A stretch of DNA of 22,041 nucleotides from a virus, in IMG/VR virus record IMGVR_UViG_3300042294_004327, positions 1 through 22,041 of that record; one strand, 5' to 3'. The number at the start of each line of letters is the position of its first letter. Position 1 is the stretch's first letter. The notes under the pieces were generated by a model. It saw only the letters and a list, made by a program, of their open reading frames with translations. It was not told the DNA's origin and ran no database searches. Both the position numbers and the translations under genes were made by a program. Shown piece after piece: positions 6,465 through 12,393 of the stretch.

Positions 6465-6983
6465 TTAATCTTTTTTTGAATGTTCAGGGCAGAGCGTCTC
6501 TACCCAAAAGCTTCCAGTGATCTTGCCCGGCTTTCCACAAACTTCACAAGTCTTAGATGAGAGGTACTCGGTGAAGTCTATTACACTATCAACTACAGTT
6601 GAATATCTATCAATATATTTGTCAAGTTCATCAGGATCTTCGAGCTGGGACTTAAGCTCTTCATAGTTCTCAATATCAGCAAAGTGCCAATAGACTCTGA
6701 GAGTTGCATATTTAGATTTTACTTGATCAAATACAACTTCTGGGCAACGGAAAGGCACAGAGCCGTAGTTTTTATTAGTTTTAAATTCTTCTTTAAGCTT
6801 GAGGTAATAGCTTCGGGACTCTCTGAGATTGGCAAGAAACCCGCAAAGGTTATTAATAATATCAAACCAACCGTCACTGCATTCTGCGCCCCAGCACATG
6901 CAAGATTCTTGAGGCGACTTATTAACATCCCTAAAGAACTTTGGATATTTTTTGATTAATTTTTGTTCTAGTTCTGGTTTCAT
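6465..6983 (-). CDS. conserved-type phage protein with C-terminal zinc ribbon
   Basis: The 172-residue protein has an N-terminal block with CMCWGAECSDGWFDIINNLC, a central FDQVKSKYATLRVYWHFAD, and a C-terminal zinc-ribbon-like pattern C-x2-C (TCEVCGKPG) followed by LCPEH. The combination of a GW-(F/Y)-D-x-(I/L) motif, a K-x-(K/F)-(F/Y)-(G/A)-x-L-R-(F/V)-Y motif and a terminal CxxCG ... W ... CxxH is seen, from memory, in many phage and prophage hypothetical proteins with no known role. It lies in a tight minus-strand series, 1 nt from both neighbours. A DNA- or protein-binding role is a guess from the zinc ribbon. Confidence 0.7.
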   Translation of the reverse strand: MKPELEQKLIKKYPKFFRDVNKSPQESCMCWGAECSDGWFDIINNLCGFLANLRESRSYYLKLKEEFKTNKNYGSVPFRCPEVVFDQVKSKYATLRVYWHFADIENYEELKSQLEDPDELDKYIDRYSTVVDSVIDFTEYLSSKTCEVCGKPGKITGSFWVETLCPEHSKKD

Positions 6984-6984
6984 T

Positions 6985-7188
6985 TTATCGAGGAATAACT
7001 AGTACTACTTTGCCGTCACTAGTAGCCTGCTCATACTTTCCGTAATACCATTCAGGGTTCGGGTCTTCTTTTACAAATTGCCGATGGATTAGCCCGACCG
7101 GACAAAAGCCTCCTTCGTATCCGTCTACTACAACTTCCATATCAGGATCTTCTTTTGAGAGAAATTCTATAAGTTCTTTAACTGTCAT
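6985..7188 (-). CDS. small conserved-type phage protein (MTVKELIEFLSK...)
   Basis: The 67-residue protein opens MTVKELIEFLSKEDPDMEVV, the start of a widespread family of short phage and bacterial proteins of unknown function: a helix, then a D-P-D-hydrophobic turn into a beta strand. The C-terminal VVLVIPR closes a small beta sheet. The ORF overlaps the end of the phosphoesterase gene by 11 nt, which favours coupled translation. No catalytic or metal-binding residues stand out. Confidence 0.65.
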   Translation of the reverse strand: MTVKELIEFLSKEDPDMEVVVDGYEGGFCPVGLIHRQFVKEDPNPEWYYGKYEQATSDGKVVLVIPR

Positions 7189-7996
7189 GTCTTAGGGTTC
7201 CTTTATATTCGTTAAGTTCGGGGATTCTTTTTGTAGTCACCCGGCCATTTATGATTATACCGTAATCTCTTTCAGTATCAAGGTTCCAGGACTCCTTTTC
7301 TGTATTCATATGTCTACATTCTGGTTCCCTGACCGTAGTATGACCGACTATTTGTTTACCAATAGCTTCAGAGGCTTCAAATTCCATATTCCAATCCAGC
7401 CACAAAACACCCCCTACATTACAGTCTCCTCCTCGAGCAAAGCCTGCCCCGGAAATAAGATAGTGATGAGGGACAGTAAAGTCTCTAAAGTTCTTCCAGA
7501 CAAAAGAAATAATACCCTCTATAAGATCATCAGGTGTCTTCCCGTAGGGAATATGTTTTTCGGATAACCCAGCATGAGACAAAGTCCATCCCTGGGTACG
7601 ATGAACCGGTTTAAAATACTTTAGAAAAAAATTATCTTTTAAACCGCAATCATAAAACTGATGTCTAAATTTTTTAGCTTTTGATGCTGTAAAACCAGAA
7701 CAATAATATTTGATTGTCTTTGATAGTCTATGAGCAGAGCTATCATTATTGTTATAAATATAAGAAATATCATGATTGCCTAATAAGAAAACGAATTTGT
7801 CTTTATTAGGGTGTTCTAAGATAAGATGCTTGAGGTATTTACAAGTTTCTTCAAACCCGGCTACTTTAGGTGGTACCCAAAAGGAGTCAAACCAATCACT
7901 GAGAAAGACTACTTCATCGTAATCTTTTTCAGTCTCAAGAATATACTTTACAAAGTCTACCCTTTGGTGGACATCCGGCACAATTATGGTTTTCAT
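7178..7996 (-). CDS. calcineurin-like metallophosphoesterase
   Basis: The 272-residue protein carries the ordered metal-ligand motifs of the two-metal phosphoesterase superfamily. These are D8-x-H10 in IIVPDVHQ, an Asp at about residue 34 in FLSDWFDS, GNHD at residues 73-76, and two later His sites in WTLSHAGLSEKH and QIVGHTTV. The usual GD-x-x-D is changed to SDWFD, a mild deviation. Members cleave phosphomono- or diester bonds in nucleotides, nucleic acids or phosphoproteins. The substrate is not evident, but phage enzymes of this group often act on nucleotides or on RNA/DNA 3' phosphates. It overlaps neighbours at both ends. Confidence 0.85.
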   Translation of the reverse strand: MKTIIVPDVHQRVDFVKYILETEKDYDEVVFLSDWFDSFWVPPKVAGFEETCKYLKHLILEHPNKDKFVFLLGNHDISYIYNNNDSSAHRLSKTIKYYCSGFTASKAKKFRHQFYDCGLKDNFFLKYFKPVHRTQGWTLSHAGLSEKHIPYGKTPDDLIEGIISFVWKNFRDFTVPHHYLISGAGFARGGDCNVGGVLWLDWNMEFEASEAIGKQIVGHTTVREPECRHMNTEKESWNLDTERDYGIIINGRVTTKRIPELNEYKGTLRHDS

Positions 7997-8175
7997 CTAA
8001 CGTCTAACGGATCTAAAATTAAAGCCGGTAAAGACTTTTGATTAACAATAATTCTTAATTCATCTATCTGTGCTTGAAGCTCTCTATTCTTTACAATCTG
8101 CAAACATTCCATAATGATAAGAAAGCCAAATAAGCTGCCTACAACAACTACAATAAGATTATCAGAGCTCTTCAT
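7993..8175 (-). CDS. small single-pass membrane protein
   Basis: From the ATG at 8175 the protein is 60 residues. It has a short polar start (MKSSDN), a hydrophobic helix LIVVVVGSLFGFLIIMECL (about 7-25) and a charged, helical tail with VKNRELQAQIDELRIIV. This resembles small inner-membrane proteins of phages, such as spanin- or holin-accessory-like proteins, but no family is recognised. A TTG at 8211 overlapping the upstream TGA would add 12 hydrophobic residues. The ATG is preferred because it gives a cleaner topology. Neither start has a clear Shine-Dalgarno. The stop overlaps the phosphoesterase start by 4 nt. Confidence 0.5.
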   Translation of the reverse strand: MKSSDNLIVVVVGSLFGFLIIMECLQIVKNRELQAQIDELRIIVNQKSLPALILDPLDVR

Positions 8176-8207
8176 AAAGTATATGTTGAAGGAAAATACA
8201 AATAAAG

Positions 8208-8393
8208 TCAAGAAGAAAGTTTATTAACCTTTTCTTTCAACCTTTGACATTCTTCGTAATACCAGTCTCTTTGATCAACAATGTCCCAGAAATCATTCAT
8301 ATTAAGTTCTACAAGCTTTTCCACCATTTGACAATGCTTTTTTAGATCTTCGACCTCTTTTTTAAGCTTTTCTATTTGTTCATCTTTAGTCAT
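8208..8393 (-). CDS. short coiled-coil protein
   Basis: The 61-residue protein is strongly charged, with heptad-like Leu/Val spacing in EQIEKLKKEVEDLKKHCQMV and in CQRLKEKVNKLS, indicating a coiled coil broken by a WDIVDQRDWYYEE segment. No enzymatic motif is present. It stands 24 nt downstream of the coiled-coil gene at 8418-9308. The intergenic stretch has no obvious ribosome binding site. Function is unknown. Confidence 0.6.
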   Translation of the reverse strand: MTKDEQIEKLKKEVEDLKKHCQMVEKLVELNMNDFWDIVDQRDWYYEECQRLKEKVNKLSS

Positions 8394-8417
8394 TGTTATG
8401 TAATGTTAGCACAAGAT

Positions 8418-9308
8418 TTATTTACTTTTCTTATCATTTCTCCATTCATAACCAATATCTTCCAGGCAAATTCGAGCCTTATTGGCAAGGGCTTGTAACC
8501 CGACCCAGTCATTATGGTAAATCTCATCTCTCATTTCAAAGCATTCCCAGATATTAATAAGAGTCTCTTTTGCTTTTTCTAAATTTATCTTCCACTCTGA
8601 AGCATTTTTATTAAGAGTATTAGCTACAACGAGATCAAGTTTAAGTTCTTTATTTTCAGCATCTAAGTCTTCATTAGCTGCTTCCAAGATATGACTATAC
8701 ATCTTGTAATAGTCTCTCTCATTATAGACCTCTTCAACTTGATTGCAAATCTTATCAACCTTTTCAGAGGGCTCTAACTTCTTTTCTGCTTCCATAGCTC
8801 TCTTTTTATACCCCTCTACTATTTCTCTTTGGCGATAATATCTATCTCTAAATGTTTCAAAGCTTTTAAAAATACTTTCTTTTTCTTTTTCTATTCTGTC
8901 ACAGAGGTCTTTGAGTGAATTACTTTCATCTATGAGCTTATCAACTTCTTTTTCGAGAAATTTGTTTTTATCTTTTAGCTCTTCATTTTCTAGAACATAG
9001 CTGATAACAAGCTTTTGCTGCATGTCATGAGCTTCTTTCCAATCAATAGAAGGCTTTTCATTAAGAGCTTTATCCAAAGGAACTATCTTACCTTCCACAA
9101 TATCTTTCATAGCCTCAACAAAGGGATCAGGATCAACACCAAATGATTCAGGAATCCCTTCAACATAATACTCATCTCCTACTTCAAGCTGATCCCAAAT
9201 TCCATAATAGACCTGCTCATCAGTTCCATCATCAAAGTGTAGGAAGTATTTGTCAACCATTACTCCTCCGTAAACTGTCTTATCAATAATAATTTTTTTG
9301 TCTTTCAT
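8418..9308 (-). CDS. long coiled-coil protein with N-terminal beta domain, unknown function
   Basis: The 296-residue protein has an N-terminal segment of about 60 residues with strand-turn character (TVYGGVMVDKYFLHFDDGTD, then IWDQLEVGDEYYVEG). A long Glu/Lys-rich coiled coil follows from about residue 70 to 250, and then a short Trp-containing end. ATG at 9308 has AAAGGA about 8 nt upstream, one of the few good ribosome binding sites in this region, and overlaps the end of the preceding gene. It may be a scaffold or oligomerisation protein. No family is recognised. Confidence 0.65.
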   Translation of the reverse strand: MKDKKIIIDKTVYGGVMVDKYFLHFDDGTDEQVYYGIWDQLEVGDEYYVEGIPESFGVDPDPFVEAMKDIVEGKIVPLDKALNEKPSIDWKEAHDMQQKLVISYVLENEELKDKNKFLEKEVDKLIDESNSLKDLCDRIEKEKESIFKSFETFRDRYYRQREIVEGYKKRAMEAEKKLEPSEKVDKICNQVEEVYNERDYYKMYSHILEAANEDLDAENKELKLDLVVANTLNKNASEWKINLEKAKETLINIWECFEMRDEIYHNDWVGLQALANKARICLEDIGYEWRNDKKSK

Positions 9309-9702
9309 TTTGTCTATCCTTTGCAGCTTTTTCGATTAACACTTTATCCACAATTTTACAAACTTCAAAGAAATCATTTCTTTTATCTTCGCTTATATAA
9401 TGTAACAAACTATTACCAACAGAGGTAAGCACCGAACAATAATCTTCATTAGGGTCTATTTTCATATGTGCTATCACAACATGATTTTCTTTATTTACAA
9501 AATGATCTTTATCAAGATTAATACCTTGTTTTTGAAGAAATGTTCCTTTATCCACCCAACCATCTTTGAGATAGTTCTCAAGTTCACCATAATATCTATT
9601 CGGATAATATTGTACAATAGAGCGCTCATATACATTCTTTTCCGGTCTTTTGCCTGTATATGCTACAGGCTCGGTACCAATATTATTAATCCTTGTTTTC
9701 AT
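9283..9702 (-). CDS. unknown protein, tandem paralog of the next gene upstream
   Basis: From ATG 9702 the protein begins MKTRINNIGTEPVAYTGKRP and is 139 residues. It shares its first 50 residues closely with the gene at 9686-10081 (MKVRINNIGAEPIAYIGKAP), including the block RYYGxLExYLKDGW, and less in the C-terminal half. A TTG nine bases earlier is open in frame, but the ATG is supported by AGAAGG about 9 nt upstream. It overlaps its paralog by 17 nt. No known domain is recognised. The pair looks like a recent tandem duplication followed by divergence. Confidence 0.65.
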   Translation of the reverse strand: MKTRINNIGTEPVAYTGKRPEKNVYERSIVQYYPNRYYGELENYLKDGWVDKGTFLQKQGINLDKDHFVNKENHVVIAHMKIDPNEDYCSVLTSVGNSLLHYISEDKRNDFFEVCKIVDKVLIEKAAKDRQNERQKNYY

Positions 9703-10081
9703 CTTTCTCAACCTTCTCTATAATCATTCTATCTGCTATTTTGTAAACTTCAAAGAAATCTTTCTTCTCATCCTCTTCAATGCCAAGCAATCTATCGCAG
9801 ACTGATTCAAGTTTTGTGCATTGTTCTTTAGAATCATATTTCAGGAATGCTATGACATAGTTTGTTTCTTTGCCTAAGAAGGAACTTTTACTAATAGAAG
9901 CATTCTTATGAGTAAGGCAATCGCCATTATCCTCCCAACCATCTTTCAGGTATTGTTCCAGCATTCCATAATATCTATTAAAATAATACTTTACAATAGA
10001 CAATTCATACTCTGCATTTTTAGGTGCTTTACCAATATATGCTATAGGCTCTGCGCCGATGTTGTTAATTCTAACTTTCAT
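9686..10081 (-). CDS. unknown protein, tandem paralog of the 9283-9702 gene
   Basis: The 131-residue protein begins MKVRINNIGAEPIAYIGKAP and carries RYYGMLEQYLKDGW in common with its neighbour. It also shares a C-terminal Asp/Phe-rich helix (KKDFFEVYKIADRMIIEKV here, RNDFFEVCKIVDKVLIEKA there). The middle third differs, so the two copies may bind different partners. The start forms an ATGA overlap with the upstream stop at 10078-10081. There is no signal peptide, membrane segment or catalytic motif. Confidence 0.65.
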   Translation of the reverse strand: MKVRINNIGAEPIAYIGKAPKNAEYELSIVKYYFNRYYGMLEQYLKDGWEDNGDCLTHKNASISKSSFLGKETNYVIAFLKYDSKEQCTKLESVCDRLLGIEEDEKKDFFEVYKIADRMIIEKVEKDENKD

Positions 10082-10320
10082 TTTTTCTTCTTAGGTACAA
10101 GTTCTTGGTTTATAAAATTCTTTAAAGTTTCACAAAATTTGTCGATACCATCAACATCAATTGCCCATCTATCAGTTTCAATAACGAGATAATGTTCATT
10201 ATTTCCGTTATCAGAAGCACTAAGAGTTATTTCTTGCACTTTCAAATCAGGTCTTCCATTACAATCCTCTTCTTGAGAATAGGTGGTTGACCATTCTGTA
10301 AGCTTAAATGTCTCTTTCAT
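10078..10320 (-). CDS. small protein of unknown function
   Basis: ATG at 10320 (MKETFKLTEWSTTYSQEED) is chosen because AGAGGAG lies 8 nt upstream and the ATG overlaps the TGA of the upstream gene in an ATGA junction. A TTG at 10347 is open in frame but less likely. The 80-residue product alternates strands and turns (VQEITLSASDNGNNEHYLVI) and ends in a helix with a basic tail, EQ/LVPKKKK-like. It was not matched to a family. Confidence 0.6.
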   Translation of the reverse strand: MKETFKLTEWSTTYSQEEDCNGRPDLKVQEITLSASDNGNNEHYLVIETDRWAIDVDGIDKFCETLKNFINQELVPKKKK

Positions 10321-10595
10321 TTGTATTTCTCCTCTACTCTTTTCCAAGCCCTATCATAAAGATCTCCAATAGGGTCTTTGACTTCAGATCCTGTTTCATC
10401 TCTACAAATTCCCAAACTTTCTACAAACTTATGAAACTCATCTATAATCATATGATTATAATAAGCTTGCCGAGCATAGTATTCAGAGTACCTGCAACCA
10501 TGACCAAGTATCACATTTTCTATTGAACAACAGCCACCCTCTCCGCAGCTTTTGCAAACAGGACAATAACAGCTTTCTGTTTCTTCATTATTCAC
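10317..10595 (-). CDS. small protein with N-terminal cysteine cluster
   Basis: The 92-residue protein carries C9, C11, C14, C17, C22 and C23 within its first 23 residues (ESCYCPVCKSCGEGGCC), then C34 and C63. This pattern suggests a zinc knuckle or metal-binding N-terminus, followed by a helical domain (DEFHKFVESLG, DLYDRAWKRVEEKY). The start is GTG at 10595. It lies only 6 nt downstream of a TATACT hexamer, so its mRNA may start at or next to the start codon. Confidence 0.6.
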   Translation of the reverse strand: MNNEETESCYCPVCKSCGEGGCCSIENVILGHGCRYSEYYARQAYYNHMIIDEFHKFVESLGICRDETGSEVKDPIGDLYDRAWKRVEEKYK

Positions 10596-10601
10596 TATTG
10601 T

Positions 10602-10629
10602 AGTATAACCAATTTATAGAACAATACAA
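10602..10629 (-). promoter_or_regulatory. sigma70-like promoter for the 10595 gene
   Basis: On the minus strand TTGTAT (10624-10629) and TATACT (10602-10607) are separated by 16 nt. The predicted start site is at about the GTG start codon at 10595, implying a leaderless or nearly leaderless transcript. The same -10 hexamer is used upstream of 11816. Confidence 0.45.
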
Positions 10630-10631
10630 GC

Positions 10632-10919
10632 TTATTTTTTAACAACTTCATTATACAGAGATTCAATATTATTACAAATCTCATTTCCTTCTTTATCCCA
10701 AGCCTTCATATCCTCTCTACCATCTTTTTCGTAAATATACCAATCAATCCAATCTACCCCTTCTTTGCCAAATGCTTCAAGCATCAAAGGATTTACCACC
10801 TCTCTATAATAATCTTCATTAAAGGACAACAAGTCAACTCCATGTTTATATAGCTCATGAGTCTTTTCAGATTGGTTTTGAATACCTTTGATAAGAAATG
10901 TAAATGTATCTAGTGTCAT
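10632..10919 (-). CDS. conserved-type small phage protein of unknown function
   Basis: From ATG 10919 (MTLDTFTFLIKGIQNQSEKT) the product is 95 residues. This start is preferred over ATG 10934 because it overlaps the TGA of the frame upstream in an ATGA junction and has GGAAAAAG just upstream. The blocks YKHGVDLLSFNEDYYREVV, FGKEGVDWIDWYIYEK and AWDKEGNEICNNIESLY recall a group of phage hypotheticals with the same order: YxxGIDL, FGxxGxDWxxWFxxE, WDxxGxxIC. No function is known for them as far as I recall. Confidence 0.65.
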   Translation of the reverse strand: MTLDTFTFLIKGIQNQSEKTHELYKHGVDLLSFNEDYYREVVNPLMLEAFGKEGVDWIDWYIYEKDGREDMKAWDKEGNEICNNIESLYNEVVKK

Positions 10920-11059
10920 TGTTTCTTTTTCCATTCAATAACTTTATCACTTTTAATGAGTTTTGATAAATCAATAATATGCTGCTTTTTACCAAAGTTC
11001 AATAGATAAGATGTTCTCCATTAATACAACCAAGGTCCATTAAACTCTTTGTTTTTCAT
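10916..11059 (-). pseudogene. 47-codon mini-gene interrupted by one in-frame TAA
   Basis: The frame starts at ATG 11059, overlapping the stop of the YopX-type gene as ATGA. It ends at TGA 10916-10918, overlapping the ATG of the next gene as ATGA. Both ends therefore obey the junction rule of this operon. It reads MKNKEFNGPWLY, then TAA at 11021-11023, then a coherent remainder (TSYLLNFGKKQHIIDLSKLI, ending DKVIEWKKKQ). It is most simply a small gene broken by a single nonsense change. Readthrough, a sequencing error or two separate peptides are alternatives. A possible internal promoter lies in its second half. Confidence 0.5.
10974..11002 (-). promoter_or_regulatory. possible sigma70-like promoter inside the broken mini-gene
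   Basis: On the minus strand TTGAAC (10997-11002) and TATTAT (10974-10979) are spaced by 17 nt, about 50 nt upstream of the 10919 start. The match to the consensus is fair, but the region is AT-rich and the site lies inside the interrupted frame, so chance is possible. Confidence 0.3.
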
Positions 11060-11427
11060 TTTTCAAAAATATTTCCAACAACTTCTAGAGAAGTCATAAT
11101 GATTCTATCAAGAGGGGTAAAACCTTCTTCCCCAAACATGAAACCGCAGAACTCTCCAGAGTAGTGCACATCCATGTTTTTATATTCAATAATATCAAGA
11201 TCTCCATGCTCATGTGTATTATTAACAGAAAAGTTAACAAGATCTCCTTCATAGATCTCTTTGCCATTTTTATCAATAAGTCCTGTGAATTGTTGCACAA
11301 TGTACCTTTTACAAGAAGAAGACAAAGAGATAGTGTAATCAGAGTTGAGTTTAACAACACCATTGTTAACTTTGTCAAAAGATTTCTCTTCTTTATTCCA
11401 AACTCTGAATTTTAGTTCTCTATTCAT
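11056..11427 (-). CDS. YopX-family protein (copy 1)
   Basis: The 123-residue protein begins MNRELKFRVWNKEEKSF and contains QQFTGLIDKNGKEIYEGDLV and a final LEVVGNIFEK. This is the full YopX-family layout: R-x-(F/L)-K-F-R-x-W at the start, Q-(F/Y)-T-G-L-x-D-K-N-G-x-x-I-Y-E-G-D, and G-N-(I/V)-(F/Y)-E at the end. The family is common in phages of many hosts and has no established function. The core is a small beta barrel. Its start overlaps copy 2 by 4 nt (ATGA). Confidence 0.85.
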   Translation of the reverse strand: MNRELKFRVWNKEEKSFDKVNNGVVKLNSDYTISLSSSCKRYIVQQFTGLIDKNGKEIYEGDLVNFSVNNTHEHGDLDIIEYKNMDVHYSGEFCGFMFGEEGFTPLDRIIMTSLEVVGNIFEK

Positions 11428-11816
11428 ATTTCAAAAATATTTCCCACAACTTCAATATTCCCCATCATGTTGTTATAAAAACCACTTGTACCCCCTGTAA
11501 ACCATAAGCCAAAACATGGAGCATTTACAAGAGTCATATCAGTTGTATAAATTACTTCAGCTGTTCCCTTTATGGGTTCTTGCGCAATTTCACTATTATC
11601 AAAATTTACAATGTCTCCTTCATAAATGTCAACACCTTTGGAATCTTTAATACCAATGTATTGCTGGACAACATACTCACCTCCTCCAGAGCCATTCTGC
11701 AAATTGTGAAACCTGCCATTAAGAGACAAAATATAATGACCCTGATAACCTTCATCAGAATAGATAAAGGATTTGTTAAGCTTATCCCAAGCTCTAAATT
11801 TTAGTTCTCTACTCAT
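11424..11816 (-). CDS. YopX-family protein (copy 2)
   Basis: The 130-residue protein starts MSRELKFRAWDKLNKSF and contains VVQQYIGIKDSKGVDIYEGD and a final IEVVGNIFEI, the same YopX-family blocks as the adjacent copy. The middle loop differs (GRFHNLQNGSGGGEYVVQQ and SGFYNNMMGNIE). It is the first gene after a strong sigma70-like promoter with a 19-bp dyad over the -10, so it probably leads an early, repressible transcription unit. The sequence AGGAACA directly precedes the ATG. Confidence 0.85.
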   Translation of the reverse strand: MSRELKFRAWDKLNKSFIYSDEGYQGHYILSLNGRFHNLQNGSGGGEYVVQQYIGIKDSKGVDIYEGDIVNFDNSEIAQEPIKGTAEVIYTTDMTLVNAPCFGLWFTGGTSGFYNNMMGNIEVVGNIFEI

Positions 11817-11817
11817 T

Positions 11818-11836
11818 GTTCCTAGTATATAGGAAC
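11818..11836 (-). promoter_or_regulatory. operator-like dyad GTTCCTA-N5-TAGGAAC over the -10 element
   Basis: The two 7-bp arms at 11818-11824 and 11830-11836 are perfect inverted repeats with a 5-nt centre. The dyad covers the whole -10 hexamer (11824-11829) and reaches to 2 nt from the start codon at 11816. Its position is ideal for a dimeric repressor that blocks RNA polymerase. It is too small and poorly placed to be a terminator. Confidence 0.5.
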
Positions 11837-11852
11837 TTTATGGACTAGTCAA
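11824..11852 (-). promoter_or_regulatory. sigma70-like promoter upstream of the YopX pair
   Basis: On the minus strand TTGACT (11847-11852) and TATACT (11824-11829) are separated by exactly 17 nt, each one base from consensus. It lies 7 nt upstream of the ATG at 11816, so transcription would start at or within a base or two of the start codon. This is the best sigma70-type match found in the window. Confidence 0.65.
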
Positions 11853-11854
11853 GC
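11832..11854 (-). repeat. 23-bp exact direct repeat, copy 1 (promoter -35 region)
   Basis: The 23 bases here are identical to 12285-12307. On the minus strand they contain the -35 hexamer TTGACT and most of the spacer, ending in half of the operator dyad. This copy has the -10 element; the other copy does not. Confidence 0.8.
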
Positions 11855-11856
11855 TT

Positions 11857-12240
11857 TTAAAATTGATGTGAGTTTACTCTTTTTTGCCGATCAATCCAAT
11901 TTTGTAGAGCTTTTGCTTGTGGTTCAGGCAATTTTGATAAATCTTCTAAGTAACCTGCCTTAAAGAGGCTAATCAGGAATCCGTCAGCACCCTCATCTTC
12001 ATATCTTGAAATTTCGGCTTCTTTTGCTTTCTGTTCCTCATAATCTGATGGAACTTCATCTACACTATTTATATCTGTTGGGTCGAAAGAATGCTTTTTG
12101 TTTGCAATTTTAAGAGCTTGCTCTGCTGTTTTTGCTTTTACAATTTCTTTCCAACCGCTTCCTGGCCTATCTAAATAAACTCTCCAAGTCTTGTGAATAC
12201 TTTCATAAGCCTCAGCTAAGAGTTTAGAGTCTTTGTTCAT
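11857..12240 (-). CDS. protein with MNKDSKLLAEA N-terminal tag, possible packaged head protein
   Basis: The 127-residue protein begins MNKDSKLLAEAYESIHK, shared almost exactly with the 12390-12770 product and in part with the 16626-17303 product. The LAE|A sequence fits the (I/L)-x-E cleavage rule of T4 prohead protease, and the whole tag resembles the T4 capsid-targeting start MKTYQEFIAEA. After the tag comes a strand-helix-strand unit (TWRVYLDRPGSGWKEIVKAK, TAEQALKIANKKHSFD), then an acidic linker and a helical end. No enzymatic family is recognised. A late-type promoter octamer TATAAATA lies 5 nt upstream of the ATG. Delivery into the capsid is inference. Confidence 0.7.
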   Translation of the reverse strand: MNKDSKLLAEAYESIHKTWRVYLDRPGSGWKEIVKAKTAEQALKIANKKHSFDPTDINSVDEVPSDYEEQKAKEAEISRYEDEGADGFLISLFKAGYLEDLSKLPEPQAKALQNWIDRQKRVNSHQF

Positions 12241-12244
12241 GATA

Positions 12245-12289
12245 TTATTTATACAATTTGTTATATTTTTTTCTAACCCTCATGGGAAC
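12245..12289 (-). pseudogene. C-terminal remnant of an HExxH peptidase gene (VPMRVRKKYNKLYK stop)
   Basis: Read on the minus strand, this stretch encodes VPMRVRKKYNKLYK and a TAA. It matches the last residues of the intact 12775-13401 protein (VPMRARKKYNNLYK stop) in the same position relative to a following tagged gene. Upstream, the frame meets a TGA within a few codons and shows no peptidase sequence. It is a leftover from duplication of the peptidase-tagged gene pair. Confidence 0.7.
12246..12253 (-). promoter_or_regulatory. T4-type late promoter octamer TATAAATA
   Basis: An exact TATAAATA on the minus strand sits 5 nt upstream of the ATG at 12240. With the usual 6-nt spacing from the octamer to the start site, transcription would begin at the A of the ATG. 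The same bases encode Tyr-Lys-stop of the peptidase remnant. Confidence 0.6.
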
Positions 12290-12307
12290 TTTATGGACTA
12301 GTCAAGC
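12285..12307 (-). repeat. 23-bp exact direct repeat, copy 2 (lacking the -10 half)
   Basis: Identical to 11832-11854. Here the -35-like TTGACT is followed at the expected -10 position by TGAGGG, so this copy is unlikely to work as a promoter. Its junction with the peptidase remnant suggests a recombination end point. Confidence 0.75.
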
Positions 12308-12312
12308 AAGTT

Positions 12313-12393
12313 TTATTTTTCGTAATAACCTAATTCTTGCTCTTTTCTTTTAATTGCATCTTTAAGCTTTATAAAGGTTTTGTCAGACTTCAT
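12313..12393 (-). CDS. 26-residue basic microprotein coupled to the tagged gene
   Basis: ATG at 12391-12393 overlaps the TGA of the upstream tagged gene as ATGA, the junction style of this region. The product begins MKSDKTFIKLKDAIKRKEQE and ends LGYYEK, a single amphipathic basic helix. It ends just before the 23-bp repeat. No family is recognised. The exact junction and lack of internal stops support it, and the short length argues for caution. Confidence 0.4.
   Translation of the reverse strand: MKSDKTFIKLKDAIKRKEQELGYYEK

Larger units (their letters stand above)
12206..12289 (-). repeat. 84-bp promoter-plus-tag module, copy 1
   Basis: This stretch aligns without gaps to 12736-12819, offset 530 nt, with about 9 mismatches by eye. 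It covers the C-terminal codons of an HExxH protein, the TATAAATA octamer and the first 12 codons of a tagged protein. In this copy only the last residues of the HExxH protein remain. Confidence 0.8.

Noticed and set aside
11094-11378. Minus-strand ORF of 94 codons inside the YopX copy 1 gene
   Set aside because: It lies out of frame within a gene with clear YopX family blocks; its composition is that of a shadow frame.
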